Below are positions 1 to 7,446 of a DNA stretch of 64,000 bases, piece after piece (the first letter of the stretch is position 1; each line of letters opens with the position of its first letter). The notes beneath the pieces were generated by a model that worked only from the letters and a program-made list of their open reading frames with translations, made no database searches and was not told the origin of the DNA. The DNA comes from Streptomyces sp. NRRL F-5123 (GTDB taxonomy: Bacteria; Actinomycetota; Actinomycetes; Streptomycetales; Streptomycetaceae), in NCBI RefSeq assembly GCF_000721495.1, contig NZ_JOHY01000054.1, positions 1-64,000 on the forward strand, given 5' to 3'. A program made the translations under genes and the position numbers.

Positions 1-342
1 GACCTGATCCTCTACCTGTTCGGCACCCCCGGCCAGGACCGCTTCTGGTTCATGTGGGACGACCTGGTACGCGGCGCGATCGGCGCCGTCGTCCTCGTCG
101 ACACCAGGCGGCTGGCCGACTGCTTCCCCGCCGTCGACTACTTCGAGAACAGCGGCCTGCCCTTCGTCATCGCCCTCAACGGCTTCGACGGGCACCAGCC
201 CTACAACCCCGAAGAGGTCCGCGAGGCGCTGCAGATCGGCCCCGAGGCACCCATCATCACCACCGACGCCCGGCACCGCGCCGAGGCCAAGAGCGCCCTC
301 ATCACCCTGGTCGAGCACGCCCTGCTGGCACGCCTGCGCTGA
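1..342 (+). CDS. Conservon-type small GTP-binding protein, C-terminal part (5' end outside window)
   Basis: The frame is open from base 1 and stops at TGA 340-342, giving the last 113 residues. Seen: a G3-like GTPGQDRF at the very start, a G4-like LNGFDG and a DAR near the G5 position, the pattern of the MglA/CvnD-like ATP/GTP-binding proteins that end four-gene conservons (sensor kinase, roadblock, DUF742, GTPase) in Streptomyces. The P-loop and the other conservon genes would lie to the left, out of sight. The family acts at the membrane with the CvnA kinase as a G-protein-like switch. Assignment to a particular conservon would rest on position only, so I give no symbol. Confidence 0.85.
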   Translation, partial: DLILYLFGTPGQDRFWFMWDDLVRGAIGAVVLVDTRRLADCFPAVDYFENSGLPFVIALNGFDGHQPYNPEEVREALQIGPEAPIITTDARHRAEAKSALITLVEHALLARLR

Positions 343-346
343 GCGC

Positions 347-376
347 GGCACCGGCACCGGCACCGGCACCGGCACC
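347..376. repeat. (GGCACC)5 hexanucleotide tandem repeat
   Basis: Five perfect back-to-back copies of GGCACC start five bases after the stop codon of the GTPase gene and end just before the palindromic terminator. It is a short simple repeat in a non-coding gap and could vary in copy number between strains. Confidence 0.9.
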
Positions 377-380
377 GAGA

Positions 381-424
381 CGCGAGAGGGCCCCGCAACC
401 GATCGGTTGCGGGGCCCTCTCGCG
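381..424. terminator. Perfect 44-bp palindrome, bidirectional terminator between convergent genes
   Basis: The two 22-base halves are exact reverse complements (CGCGAGAGGGCCCCGCAACC..., mirrored). It lies between the plus-strand GTPase and the minus-strand accE, where a factor-independent bidirectional terminator is expected. There is no long T-run, as is usual for Streptomyces terminators. Confidence 0.85.
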
Positions 425-450
425 TACTGCGCTCGGCGCGCGGGGCGTGC

Positions 451-654
451 TCAGCCCTGCCAGGAGTGCGGGGCGCGGAAGCCCGGGGTGCGCTCCAGCC
501 GGCGCCAGCCGGCGGTGGAGCGGGCGGGACGGCCGGGGGCGGCGTCGCCGCCGGCCGCGGCCCGGGCGAGCAGGATCGCGGTGATCGCGGCCAGCTCCTC
601 GGGGGCGACATGGCCCTTCTCGACGCGCACGAGGGAATCGGCGGGAGTGCTCAC
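451..654 (-). CDS. accE: Acyl-CoA carboxylase epsilon subunit
   Basis: A 67-residue protein with the epsilon-subunit pattern RVEKGHVAPEELAAITAILLAR, followed by a variable linker and a WRRLER...APHSW C-terminus. Epsilon is a small actinobacterial subunit that stabilises and activates the biotin-dependent acyl/propionyl-CoA carboxylase complex. It lies about 80 bases downstream of the carboxyltransferase gene on the same strand, the usual arrangement. GTG 654 is preferred because GGAG sits six bases upstream of it; ATG at 666 would add four residues (METT). Confidence 0.88.
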   Translation of the reverse strand: MSTPADSLVRVEKGHVAPEELAAITAILLARAAAGGDAAPGRPARSTAGWRRLERTPGFRAPHSWQG

Positions 655-735
655 AGTGGTCTCCATGGGTACTGGCTACCGGGGTGGTTGCGGTTGCCGG
701 GTGGCAGGTTCGCGGGTGTGCGGCTGCGGTGCGGG

Positions 736-2319
736 CTACTGCGGCGGGTTGCCGTGCTTGCGCGAGGGTAGATCCGCGTGCTTGGTGCGGAGCATGGCCA
801 GCGAGCTGATCAGCACCTCGCGGGTCTCCGTCGGGTCGATGACGTCGTCCACCAGGCCGCGTTCGGCGGCGTAGTAGGGATGCATCAGCTCGGCCTTGTA
901 CTCCTTGACCATCGCCGCGCGCATGGCCTCGGGGTCGTCGGCGCCGGCGATCTGCCGGCGGAAGATGACGTTGGCCGCGCCCTCGGCGCCCATCACCGCG
1001 ATCTCGTTGGTCGGCCACGCGTAGGTCAGGTCGGCGCCGATGGACTGGCTGTCCATCACGATGTACGCACCGCCGTAGGCCTTGCGCAGGATCAGCGAGA
1101 TCCTCGGCACGGTGGCGTTGCAGTAGGCGTACAGCAGCTTGGCACCGTGCCTGATGATCCCACCGTGCTCCTGGGCGACGCCCGGGAGGAAGCCGGGGAC
1201 GTCCAACAGGGTGATGATGGGGATGTTGAAGGCGTCGCACATCTGCACGAAGCGGGCCGACTTCTCGGACGCCTCGATGTCCAGCACGCCGGCGAGCGAG
1301 GCGGGCTGGTTGGCGACGATGCCGACCACCTGGCCGTCGAGCCGGGTCAGGGCGCAGATGATGTTGGTGGCCCAGCGCTCGTGGACCTCCAGGTACTCGC
1401 CGTCGTCGACGATCTCCTCGATGACCTTGTGCATGTCGTACGAGCGGTTCGCGTCGGCGGGCACCAGGTCGAGCAGCGCCTCGCTGCGCCGGTCGGAGGG
1501 GTCCTGGCTCTCGACGGCCGGCGGGTTCTCCCGGTTGTTCTGCGGCAGCAGCGAGAGCAGGTAGCGCACCTCCTCCAGGCAGGTCTGCTCGTCGTCGTAC
1601 GCGAAGTGCGCCACGCCGGAGACCGCGGAGTGGACGTCGGCGCCGCCCAGGCCGTTCTGGGTGATCTGCTCGCCGGTGACGGCCTGGACCACGTCCGGGC
1701 CGGTGATGAACATCTGCGAGGTCTCGCGGACCATGAACACGAAGTCGGTGAGCGCCGGGGAGTACGCGGCGCCGCCCGCGCACGGGCCGAGCATCACGCT
1801 GATCTGCGGGATGACACCGGACGCGCGGGTGTTGCGCTGGAAGATGCCGCCGTAGCCGGCGAGCGCGGAGACGCCCTCCTGGATACGGGCGCCGGCGCCG
1901 TCGTTGAGCGAGATCAGCGGGGCGCCGGCCGCGATGGCCATGTCCATGATCTTGTGGATCTTGGTGGCGTGCGCCTCACCGAGCGCGCCGCCGAAGATCC
2001 GGAAGTCGTGTGCGTAGACGAAGACCGTCCGGCCGTGGACCGTGCCCCAGCCGGTGATCACGCCATCGGTGTAGGGGCGCTTCTCCTCCAGCCCGAAGCC
2101 CGTCGCGCGGTGCCGCCGCAGCGGCTCCACCTCGCGGAAGGTGCCCTCGTCGAGCAGCAGGTCGATCCGCTCGCGGGCGGTGAGCTTGCCCTTGGCGCGC
2201 TGTGCCTCGGTCGCCTTCTCACTGGGTCCGGCGACGACCTGGGCGCGGATGGCGAGGAGCTCGGCCACCCGCCCCCGGGTGTCGGTCACCTCTGCGGGCA
2301 CCTCTTCCGATGTGGTCAT
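736..2319 (-). CDS. pccB: Acyl-CoA (propionyl-CoA) carboxylase carboxyltransferase beta subunit
   Basis: A 527-residue carboxyltransferase of the AccB/PccB type with both crotonase-like halves: RERIDLLLDEG near the start, the acyl-CoA oxyanion-hole region NDGAGARIQEGVSAL, and the second-half motif MGAEGAANVIFRR near the C-terminus. With a biotinylated alpha subunit encoded elsewhere it makes methylmalonyl-CoA or malonyl-CoA from propionyl- or acetyl-CoA, feeding fatty acid and polyketide synthesis. The start MTTSEEVP was chosen over an upstream in-frame ATG at 2358 because homologues begin there and the 13 extra residues look non-conserved. accE follows immediately. Confidence 0.95.
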   Translation of the reverse strand: MTTSEEVPAEVTDTRGRVAELLAIRAQVVAGPSEKATEAQRAKGKLTARERIDLLLDEGTFREVEPLRRHRATGFGLEEKRPYTDGVITGWGTVHGRTVFVYAHDFRIFGGALGEAHATKIHKIMDMAIAAGAPLISLNDGAGARIQEGVSALAGYGGIFQRNTRASGVIPQISVMLGPCAGGAAYSPALTDFVFMVRETSQMFITGPDVVQAVTGEQITQNGLGGADVHSAVSGVAHFAYDDEQTCLEEVRYLLSLLPQNNRENPPAVESQDPSDRRSEALLDLVPADANRSYDMHKVIEEIVDDGEYLEVHERWATNIICALTRLDGQVVGIVANQPASLAGVLDIEASEKSARFVQMCDAFNIPIITLLDVPGFLPGVAQEHGGIIRHGAKLLYAYCNATVPRISLILRKAYGGAYIVMDSQSIGADLTYAWPTNEIAVMGAEGAANVIFRRQIAGADDPEAMRAAMVKEYKAELMHPYYAAERGLVDDVIDPTETREVLISSLAMLRTKHADLPSRKHGNPPQ

Positions 2320-2489
2320 GCAACGACAGTACGAGCCGACGGCCGAGAAATGGGCCATCGACTTCGTACAGTGTCCGTCGCCGCTTCATGGCGGAACCCC
2401 ACAGACAGGCCTCGGCGGCGGCATTCCGCCGGGAGCTGCGGGGCCCGCGGATCGCGCGCGCCCCGCCCCGGTCGCCCGGCCCGTACGGG

Positions 2490-3383
2490 TCAGCGGCCCT
2501 CGACCGCGGCGGCCAGCGCGAGCAGCCGACGGGCCTCTTCGACATGCAGGTTCTCGATCATCCTGCCGTCCACGGTGACCACCCCGCGGCCCTGTGACGT
2601 GGCCTGATCGAAGGCCTCGACGATACGCCGGGCCCTTTCCACGTCCGCACCGGCCGGCGCGAAGATCCGGTTGCAGGGGTCGATCTGCTTCGGGTGGATG
2701 AGGGTCTTGCCGTCGAAGCCGAACTGGCGGGCTTGGAGGGTTTCCGCTTCGAATCCGGGCAGATCCGTGACGTCGTTGTAGACACCGTCCAAGATGGCCT
2801 TGCCCTCGGCGCGGGCCGCGAGCAGCGCGAGGGAGAGCGCCCCGAGCAGCGGGGCGCGGCCCGGCACGTGCTCGGCGTGCAGTTCCTTGGCGAGGTCGTT
2901 GGTGCCCATGACCAGCACGGTCAGCCGCTCGGAGGCGGCGGCGACCGCGCGGGCGGCGAACATCGCCGCCGGGGTCTCGACCATCGCCCACACCGCGGTG
3001 CGGTCCGGGGCTCCGGCCGCCTCCAGCGCGGCGGCCACGGCGCGGACGGTGCCGGGGTCGTCGACCTTGGGCACCACGACGGCGTCCGGCCCGGCCTCGG
3101 CGGCGGCCCGCAGGTCGTCGGCGTGCCACGGGGTGCCGGGCGCGTTGACCCGTACGGTGACCTCACGGTGGCCGAAGCCGCCGGCCGCGACGGCGGCGGC
3201 GACCCGCTCGCGGGCGGCGGGCTTGGCGTCGGGGGCGACGGAGTCCTCCAGGTCGAGGATCAGCGCGTCGGCGGGCAGGGTGCGGGCCTTCTCCAGGGCG
3301 CGCTCGTTGGCGCCGGGCATGTACAGGACGGAGCGGCGGGGGCGCGGGGCGGTCATGGGGGCGGCGGCGGTGGGCGCGGTCAT
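2490..3383 (-). CDS. CoA ester lyase, CitE/HpcH-HpaI family (malyl-CoA lyase-like)
   Basis: A protein of about 297 residues in the CitE-like TIM-barrel family. Motifs seen: RSVLYMPGANERALEKA at the N-terminus, ILDLEDSVAPDAK with the metal/CoA-binding acidic pair, VRVNAPGTPW, VVPKVDDP, WAMVETPAAMFAARAVA with the conserved Glu-Thr-Pro, MGTNDLAKEL, and FDGKTLIHPKQI near the C-terminus. Members cleave or form 3-hydroxyacyl-CoA esters such as malyl-CoA or citramalyl-CoA. The start at 3383 overlaps the stop of the upstream paralogue by one base (TGATG), implying translational coupling; an internal ATG at 3356 is a possible alternative. Exact substrate unproven. Confidence 0.85.
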   Translation of the reverse strand: MTAPTAAAPMTAPRPRRSVLYMPGANERALEKARTLPADALILDLEDSVAPDAKPAARERVAAAVAAGGFGHREVTVRVNAPGTPWHADDLRAAAEAGPDAVVVPKVDDPGTVRAVAAALEAAGAPDRTAVWAMVETPAAMFAARAVAAASERLTVLVMGTNDLAKELHAEHVPGRAPLLGALSLALLAARAEGKAILDGVYNDVTDLPGFEAETLQARQFGFDGKTLIHPKQIDPCNRIFAPAGADVERARRIVEAFDQATSQGRGVVTVDGRMIENLHVEEARRLLALAAAVEGR

Positions 3384-4441
3384 CACAGGCCCGCCTTCTC
3401 GGCGGCCGCGTAGGACGCAGCCAGCTCGGGGTCGCGCGCGGCGAGCGCGTCGGCGAGTTCGGCGACCACCCGGCACTGCTTGTAGGTGGCGTCGTCCTGC
3501 ATCTTGCCGTCGATCATGACGGCCCCGGTGCCGTCGCCCATCGCGTCGATCACCCGCCGGGCCCAGGCGACGTCGGCCGGGGCCGGCGAGAAGACCCGCT
3601 TGGCGACGTCGATCTGCACCGGGTGCAGCGTCCACGCGCCGACGCAGCCGAGCAGGAAGGCGTTGCGGAACTGGTCCTCGCACGCCGTGAGGTCCTGGAT
3701 GTCGCCGAAGGGGCCGTAGTAGGGAAGGATGCCGTGCGCGGCGCAGGCGTCCACCATGCGGGCGATGGTGTAGTGCCACAGGTCCTGCTGGTGGGTGACC
3801 CGGGGCGCGTCCCCCTGGGGGTCCTCGCGGACCAGGTAGCCGGGGTGGCCGCCGCCGACCCGGGTGGTCTTCATCCGGCGGCTCGCGGCCAGGTCGGCGG
3901 GGCCGAGCGAGATGCCCTGCATGCGGGGACTGGCGCCGGCGATCTCCTCGACGTTGGCGACGCCGGCGGCGGTCTCCAGGATCGCGTGCACCAGCAGCGG
4001 CCGGTCCAGGCCCGCTCGGGCCTCCAGCTGGGCGAGCAGCCGGTCCACGTAGTGGATGTCCTGGGGGCCCTCCACCTTGGGCACCATCACCACGTCGAGC
4101 CGGTCGCCGACCTCGGTGACCAGGGTGACCAGGTCGTCCAGCGCCCAGGGCGAGTCCAGGCTGTTGATCCGGGTCCACAGCTGGGTGCCGCCGAGGTCGG
4201 CCTGCCGGGCGACGGAGACCAGCCCCGCACGGGCGGCCTCCTTGCGGTCGGCGGGGACGGCGTCCTCCAGGTTGCCGAGCAGCACGTCCACCCGCGCGGC
4301 GAGGGCGGGCACCTTGGCGGCCATCTTCTCGTTGCCTGGGTCGAAGAAGTGGATCATCCGCGAGGGCCGCAGCGGCACCTCGCGCAGGGGGGCCGGCGCC
4401 CCCACGGCCAGCGGGCGGAAGAAGTCCTTCGCCGAGCGCAT
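3383..4441 (-). CDS. L-malyl-CoA/beta-methylmalyl-CoA lyase-like protein (CitE family)
   Basis: A 352-residue CitE-superfamily protein, longer than its downstream partner. It shows [36 protein letters not shown] with the acidic pair, [43 protein letters not shown] and [17 protein letters not shown]. This arrangement resembles the (3S)-malyl-CoA/beta-methylmalyl-CoA lyases of the ethylmalonyl-CoA pathway, which split beta-methylmalyl-CoA into propionyl-CoA and glyoxylate. Two tandem CitE genes followed by propionyl-CoA carboxylase would fit that route, but ccr, the mutases and the hydratase are not in this window, so the pathway is an inference. Confidence 0.82.
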   Translation of the reverse strand: MRSAKDFFRPLAVGAPAPLREVPLRPSRMIHFFDPGNEKMAAKVPALAARVDVLLGNLEDAVPADRKEAARAGLVSVARQADLGGTQLWTRINSLDSPWALDDLVTLVTEVGDRLDVVMVPKVEGPQDIHYVDRLLAQLEARAGLDRPLLVHAILETAAGVANVEEIAGASPRMQGISLGPADLAASRRMKTTRVGGGHPGYLVREDPQGDAPRVTHQQDLWHYTIARMVDACAAHGILPYYGPFGDIQDLTACEDQFRNAFLLGCVGAWTLHPVQIDVAKRVFSPAPADVAWARRVIDAMGDGTGAVMIDGKMQDDATYKQCRVVAELADALAARDPELAASYAAAEKAGL

Positions 4442-4599
4442 GCGTTCTCCCGGTGGGTCGGGTCGAGGGTTCGCCGCTCACCCTATGGCCGCCGGGCCGC
4501 GGAGGTTACCCGTCAGTATGTGTGCTGTTGGTCACCGGACGTCAGGTCCGCCGACCCCATGGTGCGCGATCGCCCCGTCCCCACCGGGCACTGACGCGC

Positions 4600-4633
4600 G
4601 CGGGGCGGGCCGCCGCCGGACGGCCCGCCCCGC
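4600..4633 (-). terminator. GC-rich hairpin downstream of the secreted-protein gene
   Basis: A 13-bp perfect stem (GCGGGGCGGGCCG / CGGCCCGCCCCGC) with an 8-base loop begins six bases after the stop codon of the minus-strand secreted protein. It is a plausible terminator without a T-tract. Confidence 0.7.
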
Positions 4634-4638
4634 CGGCG

Positions 4639-5148
4639 TCAGCAGCCGCAGGTGTAGTACAGGGCGTCCCAGTGGGTGCCCTCGTCCGCGTAGATGTTGC
4701 CGGAGGCGGCCTGCCACTGCGGGTAGCCGTCGCCGCGCAGGCCGATGTAGCTGAAGGCGTTGTGCACGTAGTTGTTGATGCAGGTGTTCTTGCTGTAGTC
4801 GAGCTTGTAGCCGTTCCAGTGCGAGTAGGTGCCGCTGGCGTGGCCGGTCTCGGTGCCACCGGTGATGTTGAGGGCGCAGCCGCTCGCGTGCTTGAGGGTG
4901 ACGGCGCCCTGGGCGGTGGCCTGGTTGAGGCCGTCGAAGGAGGTGCAGGTCGACACGTTGCGGTTGGAACAGCCGCCGGACGAGGACCAGGTGATACCGG
5001 CGGCCGAGAACATGGCCGTGGCCTGGGCCTGGGTGAGCTTGGTGACCGCGAAGGCGTCGGTGGACGCGGTCACGCCGACGCCGGGGGCGAAGAGCGCGGT
5101 GGCGACGAGGGTGAGGGCGCTCATCGCGGTACGGGCACGCAGTCGCAT
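4639..5148 (-). CDS. Small secreted protein, possible M15-like peptidase fold
   Basis: 169 residues with a Sec signal peptide (MRLRARTAMSALTLVATALFAPG, then a small-residue cleavage region ending near AFA). The mature part has six cysteines and a central stretch ETGHASGTYSHWNGYKLDY, then DEGTHWDALYYTC near the C-terminus. Spaced His...His...Asp and a late His resemble metal ligands of D-Ala-D-Ala carboxypeptidase-like (M15) or related hydrolases, but I cannot confirm the family. It is flanked by hairpins on both sides and appears monocistronic. Function unknown; probably exported cell-wall or extracellular enzyme. Confidence 0.75.
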   Translation of the reverse strand: MRLRARTAMSALTLVATALFAPGVGVTASTDAFAVTKLTQAQATAMFSAAGITWSSSGGCSNRNVSTCTSFDGLNQATAQGAVTLKHASGCALNITGGTETGHASGTYSHWNGYKLDYSKNTCINNYVHNAFSYIGLRGDGYPQWQAASGNIYADEGTHWDALYYTCGC

Positions 5149-5270
5149 ACGTTCCTCCTGCTGGTTCGGCTGGGACGGAAGTGCGTCGAAGTGGTGCGGG
5201 TGGTGCAGCAGGAGTGTGCCCGAGGTCTACGCGCGTCGCCATACCTTTGAAGTGAACATGTCGTTACTGA

Positions 5271-5298
5271 GCCCCGGCGGGCATGATCCCGCCGGGGC
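5271..5298 (-). terminator. Terminator hairpin after cimA
   Basis: An 11-bp perfect stem (GCCCCGGCGGG / CCCGCCGGGGC) around a 6-base loop lies 21 bases past the cimA stop codon on the minus strand. Confidence 0.75.
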
Positions 5299-5318
5299 CC
5301 GGCTTCCGTACGCGGTGG

Positions 5319-6929
5319 TCACTCCTGCGGTTCGAGGCCCGCCCGCAGCAGCCCGTAGGCGTAGGCGTCGTCCAGCGCCTGCCAGCTCGCGGCGATGACG
5401 TTGTCCGCGACGCCGACCGAGGACCATTCGGACTCGCCGTCGGTGGTGGTGATCAGCACCCGGGTCGTGGAGTCGGTGCCGCGGGTGCCCTCCAGGATGC
5501 GGACCTTGTAGTCGACGAGCGAGAAGTCGGCGAGCTTGGGGTAGATCCGCTCCAGCGCGTTCAGCAGCGCCCGGTCCAGCGCGTTGACCGGGCCGTTGCC
5601 CTCGGCGGTCGCGACGATCCGCTCCCCCTTGGCCCACAGCTTGACCGTCGCCTCGTTGGCGTGCACACCGTCGGGGCGGTCCTCGGTGATGACCCGCCAG
5701 GACTCGGTACGGAAGAAGCGCCGCGGGCCGCCGTCCGTGTCGCGGTCCATCTCGCCGCGCAGCAGCAGCGCGAAGGACGCGTCTGCCGCCTCGAACGTGT
5801 AGCCCTGCAGCTCGCGCTCCTTGACGCGGGCGACCACCCGGCCGACCAGCTCGCGGTCCTCGCCGAGGTCGATGCCCAGCTCGCGGCCCTTGAGCTCGAT
5901 CGAGGCGCGGCCGGCCATGTCGGACACCAGCATCCGCATGGTGTTGCCGACCAGCTCGGGGTCGATGTGCTGGTAGAGGTCCGGGTCCACCTTGATCGCC
6001 GAGGCGTGCAGGCCAGCCTTGTGCGCGAACGCCGACACCCCGACGTACGGCTGGTGCGTGGACGGCGGCAGGTTGACGGTCTCGGCGATGGCGTGCGAGA
6101 TGCTGGTCATCTTCGCCAGCGCGCCCTCCGGCAGCACCCGGCGGCCGTGCTTGAGCTCCAGCGCGGCGACGACCGGGAAGAGGTTGGCGTTGCCGACCCG
6201 CTCGCCGTAGCCGTTGGCGGTGCACTGCACGTGCGTGGCGCCCGCGTCGACCGCGGCCAGCGTGTTGGCGACCGCGCAGCCGCCGTCGTCCTGCGCGTGG
6301 ATGCCGAGCCGCGCGCCGGTGTCCGCGAGCACCAGGCCTGTCACGGCCTGCACCTGCGCGGGCAGCATCCCGCCGTTGGTGTCGCACAGCACCACCACGG
6401 AGGCGCCCGCCTCGTGCGCGGCCCGTACGACCGCGGTGGCATACTCGGCGTTGGCGCGGTAGCCGTCGAAGAAGTGCTCGCAGTCCACGAACACCCTGCG
6501 GCCCTGCGCCACCAGGTGCGAGACGGTGTCGGCGACCATCGCCAGGTTCTCGTCCAGCGTGGTGCGCAGCGCCAGCTCGACGTGCCGGTCGTGCGACTTG
6601 GCGACCAGCGTGATCACCGGTGCCCCCGAGTCGAGCAGCGCCTTGACCTGCGCGTCGTCCGCGGCCTTCCCGCCGGCCCGGCGGGTCGCGCCGAACGCCA
6701 CCAGCGTGGCGTGTTTGAGGTCCAGCTCCTGGGCGGCGCGAGCGAAGAACTCCGTGTCCCGTGGGTTCGCCCCGGGCCAGCCGCCCTCGATGAAGCCCAC
6801 CCCGAACTCGTCCAGGTGCCGGGCGATCGTCAGCTTGTCGGCGACGGTGAGGTTGATCCCCTCACGCTGGGCGCCGTCGCGCAGCGTGGTGTCGAACACG
6901 TGGAAGCTGTCGTGCGGTGCGGCAGTCAT
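5319..6929 (-). CDS. cimA: (R)-citramalate synthase (LeuA-like aldolase family)
   Basis: A 536-residue member of the DRE-TIM/HMGL-like family with a C-terminal LeuA dimerisation domain. The signature FDTTLRDGAQREGINLTVADK is at the N-terminus, FIEGGWPGANPRD follows, and VVLCDTNGGMLP and GIHAQDDGGCAVANTLAAVDAGATHVQCT contain the metal-binding His-x-Asp and catalytic region. The GW motif after FIEG and the AFAHKAGLHASAI segment fit CimA rather than LeuA. It condenses pyruvate and acetyl-CoA to citramalate, a threonine-independent route to isoleucine. A good AGGAG lies 11 bases before ATG 6929. The long leader upstream carries an apparent attenuator. Confidence 0.93.
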   Translation of the reverse strand: MTAAPHDSFHVFDTTLRDGAQREGINLTVADKLTIARHLDEFGVGFIEGGWPGANPRDTEFFARAAQELDLKHATLVAFGATRRAGGKAADDAQVKALLDSGAPVITLVAKSHDRHVELALRTTLDENLAMVADTVSHLVAQGRRVFVDCEHFFDGYRANAEYATAVVRAAHEAGASVVVLCDTNGGMLPAQVQAVTGLVLADTGARLGIHAQDDGGCAVANTLAAVDAGATHVQCTANGYGERVGNANLFPVVAALELKHGRRVLPEGALAKMTSISHAIAETVNLPPSTHQPYVGVSAFAHKAGLHASAIKVDPDLYQHIDPELVGNTMRMLVSDMAGRASIELKGRELGIDLGEDRELVGRVVARVKERELQGYTFEAADASFALLLRGEMDRDTDGGPRRFFRTESWRVITEDRPDGVHANEATVKLWAKGERIVATAEGNGPVNALDRALLNALERIYPKLADFSLVDYKVRILEGTRGTDSTTRVLITTTDGESEWSSVGVADNVIAASWQALDDAYAYGLLRAGLEPQE

Positions 6930-6966
6930 GGCTTGAGTAACTCCTGTCGGGTGGTGAGTGGGTTAC

Positions 6967-6990
6967 CGCCCGAGGCTCCGGCCTCGGGCG
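6967..6990 (-). promoter_or_regulatory. Hairpin in the cimA leader just upstream of the ribosome binding site
   Basis: CGCCCGAGGC and GCCTCGGGCG form a 10-bp stem with a 4-base loop, about 20 bases upstream of the cimA Shine-Dalgarno. It lies downstream of the terminator-like hairpin at 7059-7085 and may be a second control element of the leader. Confidence 0.5.
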
Positions 6991-7058
6991 GATCCAGCTC
7001 CACTTGCCCCCATCATCCCCCGTGCGTTTCCGCCTCCGGCGCGGGTGGTCCGGAAACG

Positions 7059-7085
7059 AAAAAACCTCTCGCGGATGCGAGAGGT
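7059..7085 (-). terminator. Candidate transcription attenuator upstream of cimA
   Basis: Read on the minus strand: ACCTCTCGC, a 4-base loop, GCGAGAGGT, then TTTTT. It is a classic factor-independent terminator, unusual in this GC-rich genome for having a real T-run. It lies between a short Val-Ile-Ile leader ORF and cimA, 130 bases before the start codon, just as the ilvB attenuator is placed in this same window. It could instead simply end ilvE transcription, although it is more than 360 bases past ilvE. Confidence 0.7.
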
Positions 7086-7135
7086 CTGCACGCGGGTCTG
7101 GGACACGGTGGCGTTCCACTGGGGTCAGGGCAACG

Positions 7136-7183
7136 TCACTGCGGACCGGCGTGCTTGCTGCCAATAATGACGGCGAGATGCAC
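7136..7183 (-). CDS. Candidate cimA leader peptide
   Basis: A GTG-initiated 15-codon ORF encodes (M)HLAVIIGSKHAGPQ followed by TGA. It contains a run Leu-Ala-Val-Ile-Ile, so ribosome stalling on low charged isoleucine or valine tRNA would be a natural signal for a gene making an isoleucine precursor. The terminator hairpin begins 50 bases downstream. No Shine-Dalgarno is visible before the GTG; a GACACT six bases upstream could be a -10 element giving a leaderless transcript. This is a proposal from sequence layout only; I recognise no named family for it. Confidence 0.5.
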   Translation of the reverse strand: MHLAVIIGSKHAGPQ

Positions 7184-7250
7184 GCGGTCAGTGTCGCACA
7201 CCCCCCCGCCCCACGGGACGGGGTCTCACGATGCGAGCGGAGCGCCCTGA

Positions 7251-7403
7251 AGGGGCGCGGGGAACTGCGCGAGCAACCACCCAGCGGCCGGTGGTCCGGA
7301 TCGGACCGAAGAGACCCCTTGGGTCGGTGACGACCCGCGCCCCGGTGGGGGCTGGGGGCACCTCCCAGGCGAAGCTCTGGGGAGCGCAGTTCCCCGCGCC
7401 CCT
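7251..7403. repeat. Streptomyces intergenic palindromic repeat element (about 153 bp)
   Basis: Exact 20-base inverted ends (AGGGGCGCGGGGAACTGCGC at 7251-7270 and its reverse complement at 7384-7403) enclose a GC-rich core that includes a GGGGCACCTCCCAGGCGAAG-type block at 7351-7370. Similar blocks recur at about 25488 and 37100. Such elements are common non-coding repeats in Streptomyces genomes. No ORF is evident. The region occupies most of the 263 bases between the ilvE stop and the cimA leader ORF. Confidence 0.75.
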
Positions 7404-7446
7404 CAAAACGCTCACCGCCCTGCTCGGCAGGGGCACCGTCGAGCGC

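Noticed and set aside
347..376. Possible CRISPR-like repeats
   Set aside because: The (GGCACC)5 run and the 89-bp units lack spacers and cas genes; they are simple tandem repeats.
778..2607. Long plus-strand open frame opposite pccB
   Set aside because: It is an antisense shadow caused by high GC; the minus-strand frame has clear carboxyltransferase motifs and codon bias.
5283..7250. Plus-strand open frame opposite cimA
   Set aside because: No recognisable domain; runs across a leader and intergenic repeats. cimA is well supported.
7251..7403. Insertion sequence
   Set aside because: There is no transposase frame in the 153 bases; at most a non-autonomous repeat.
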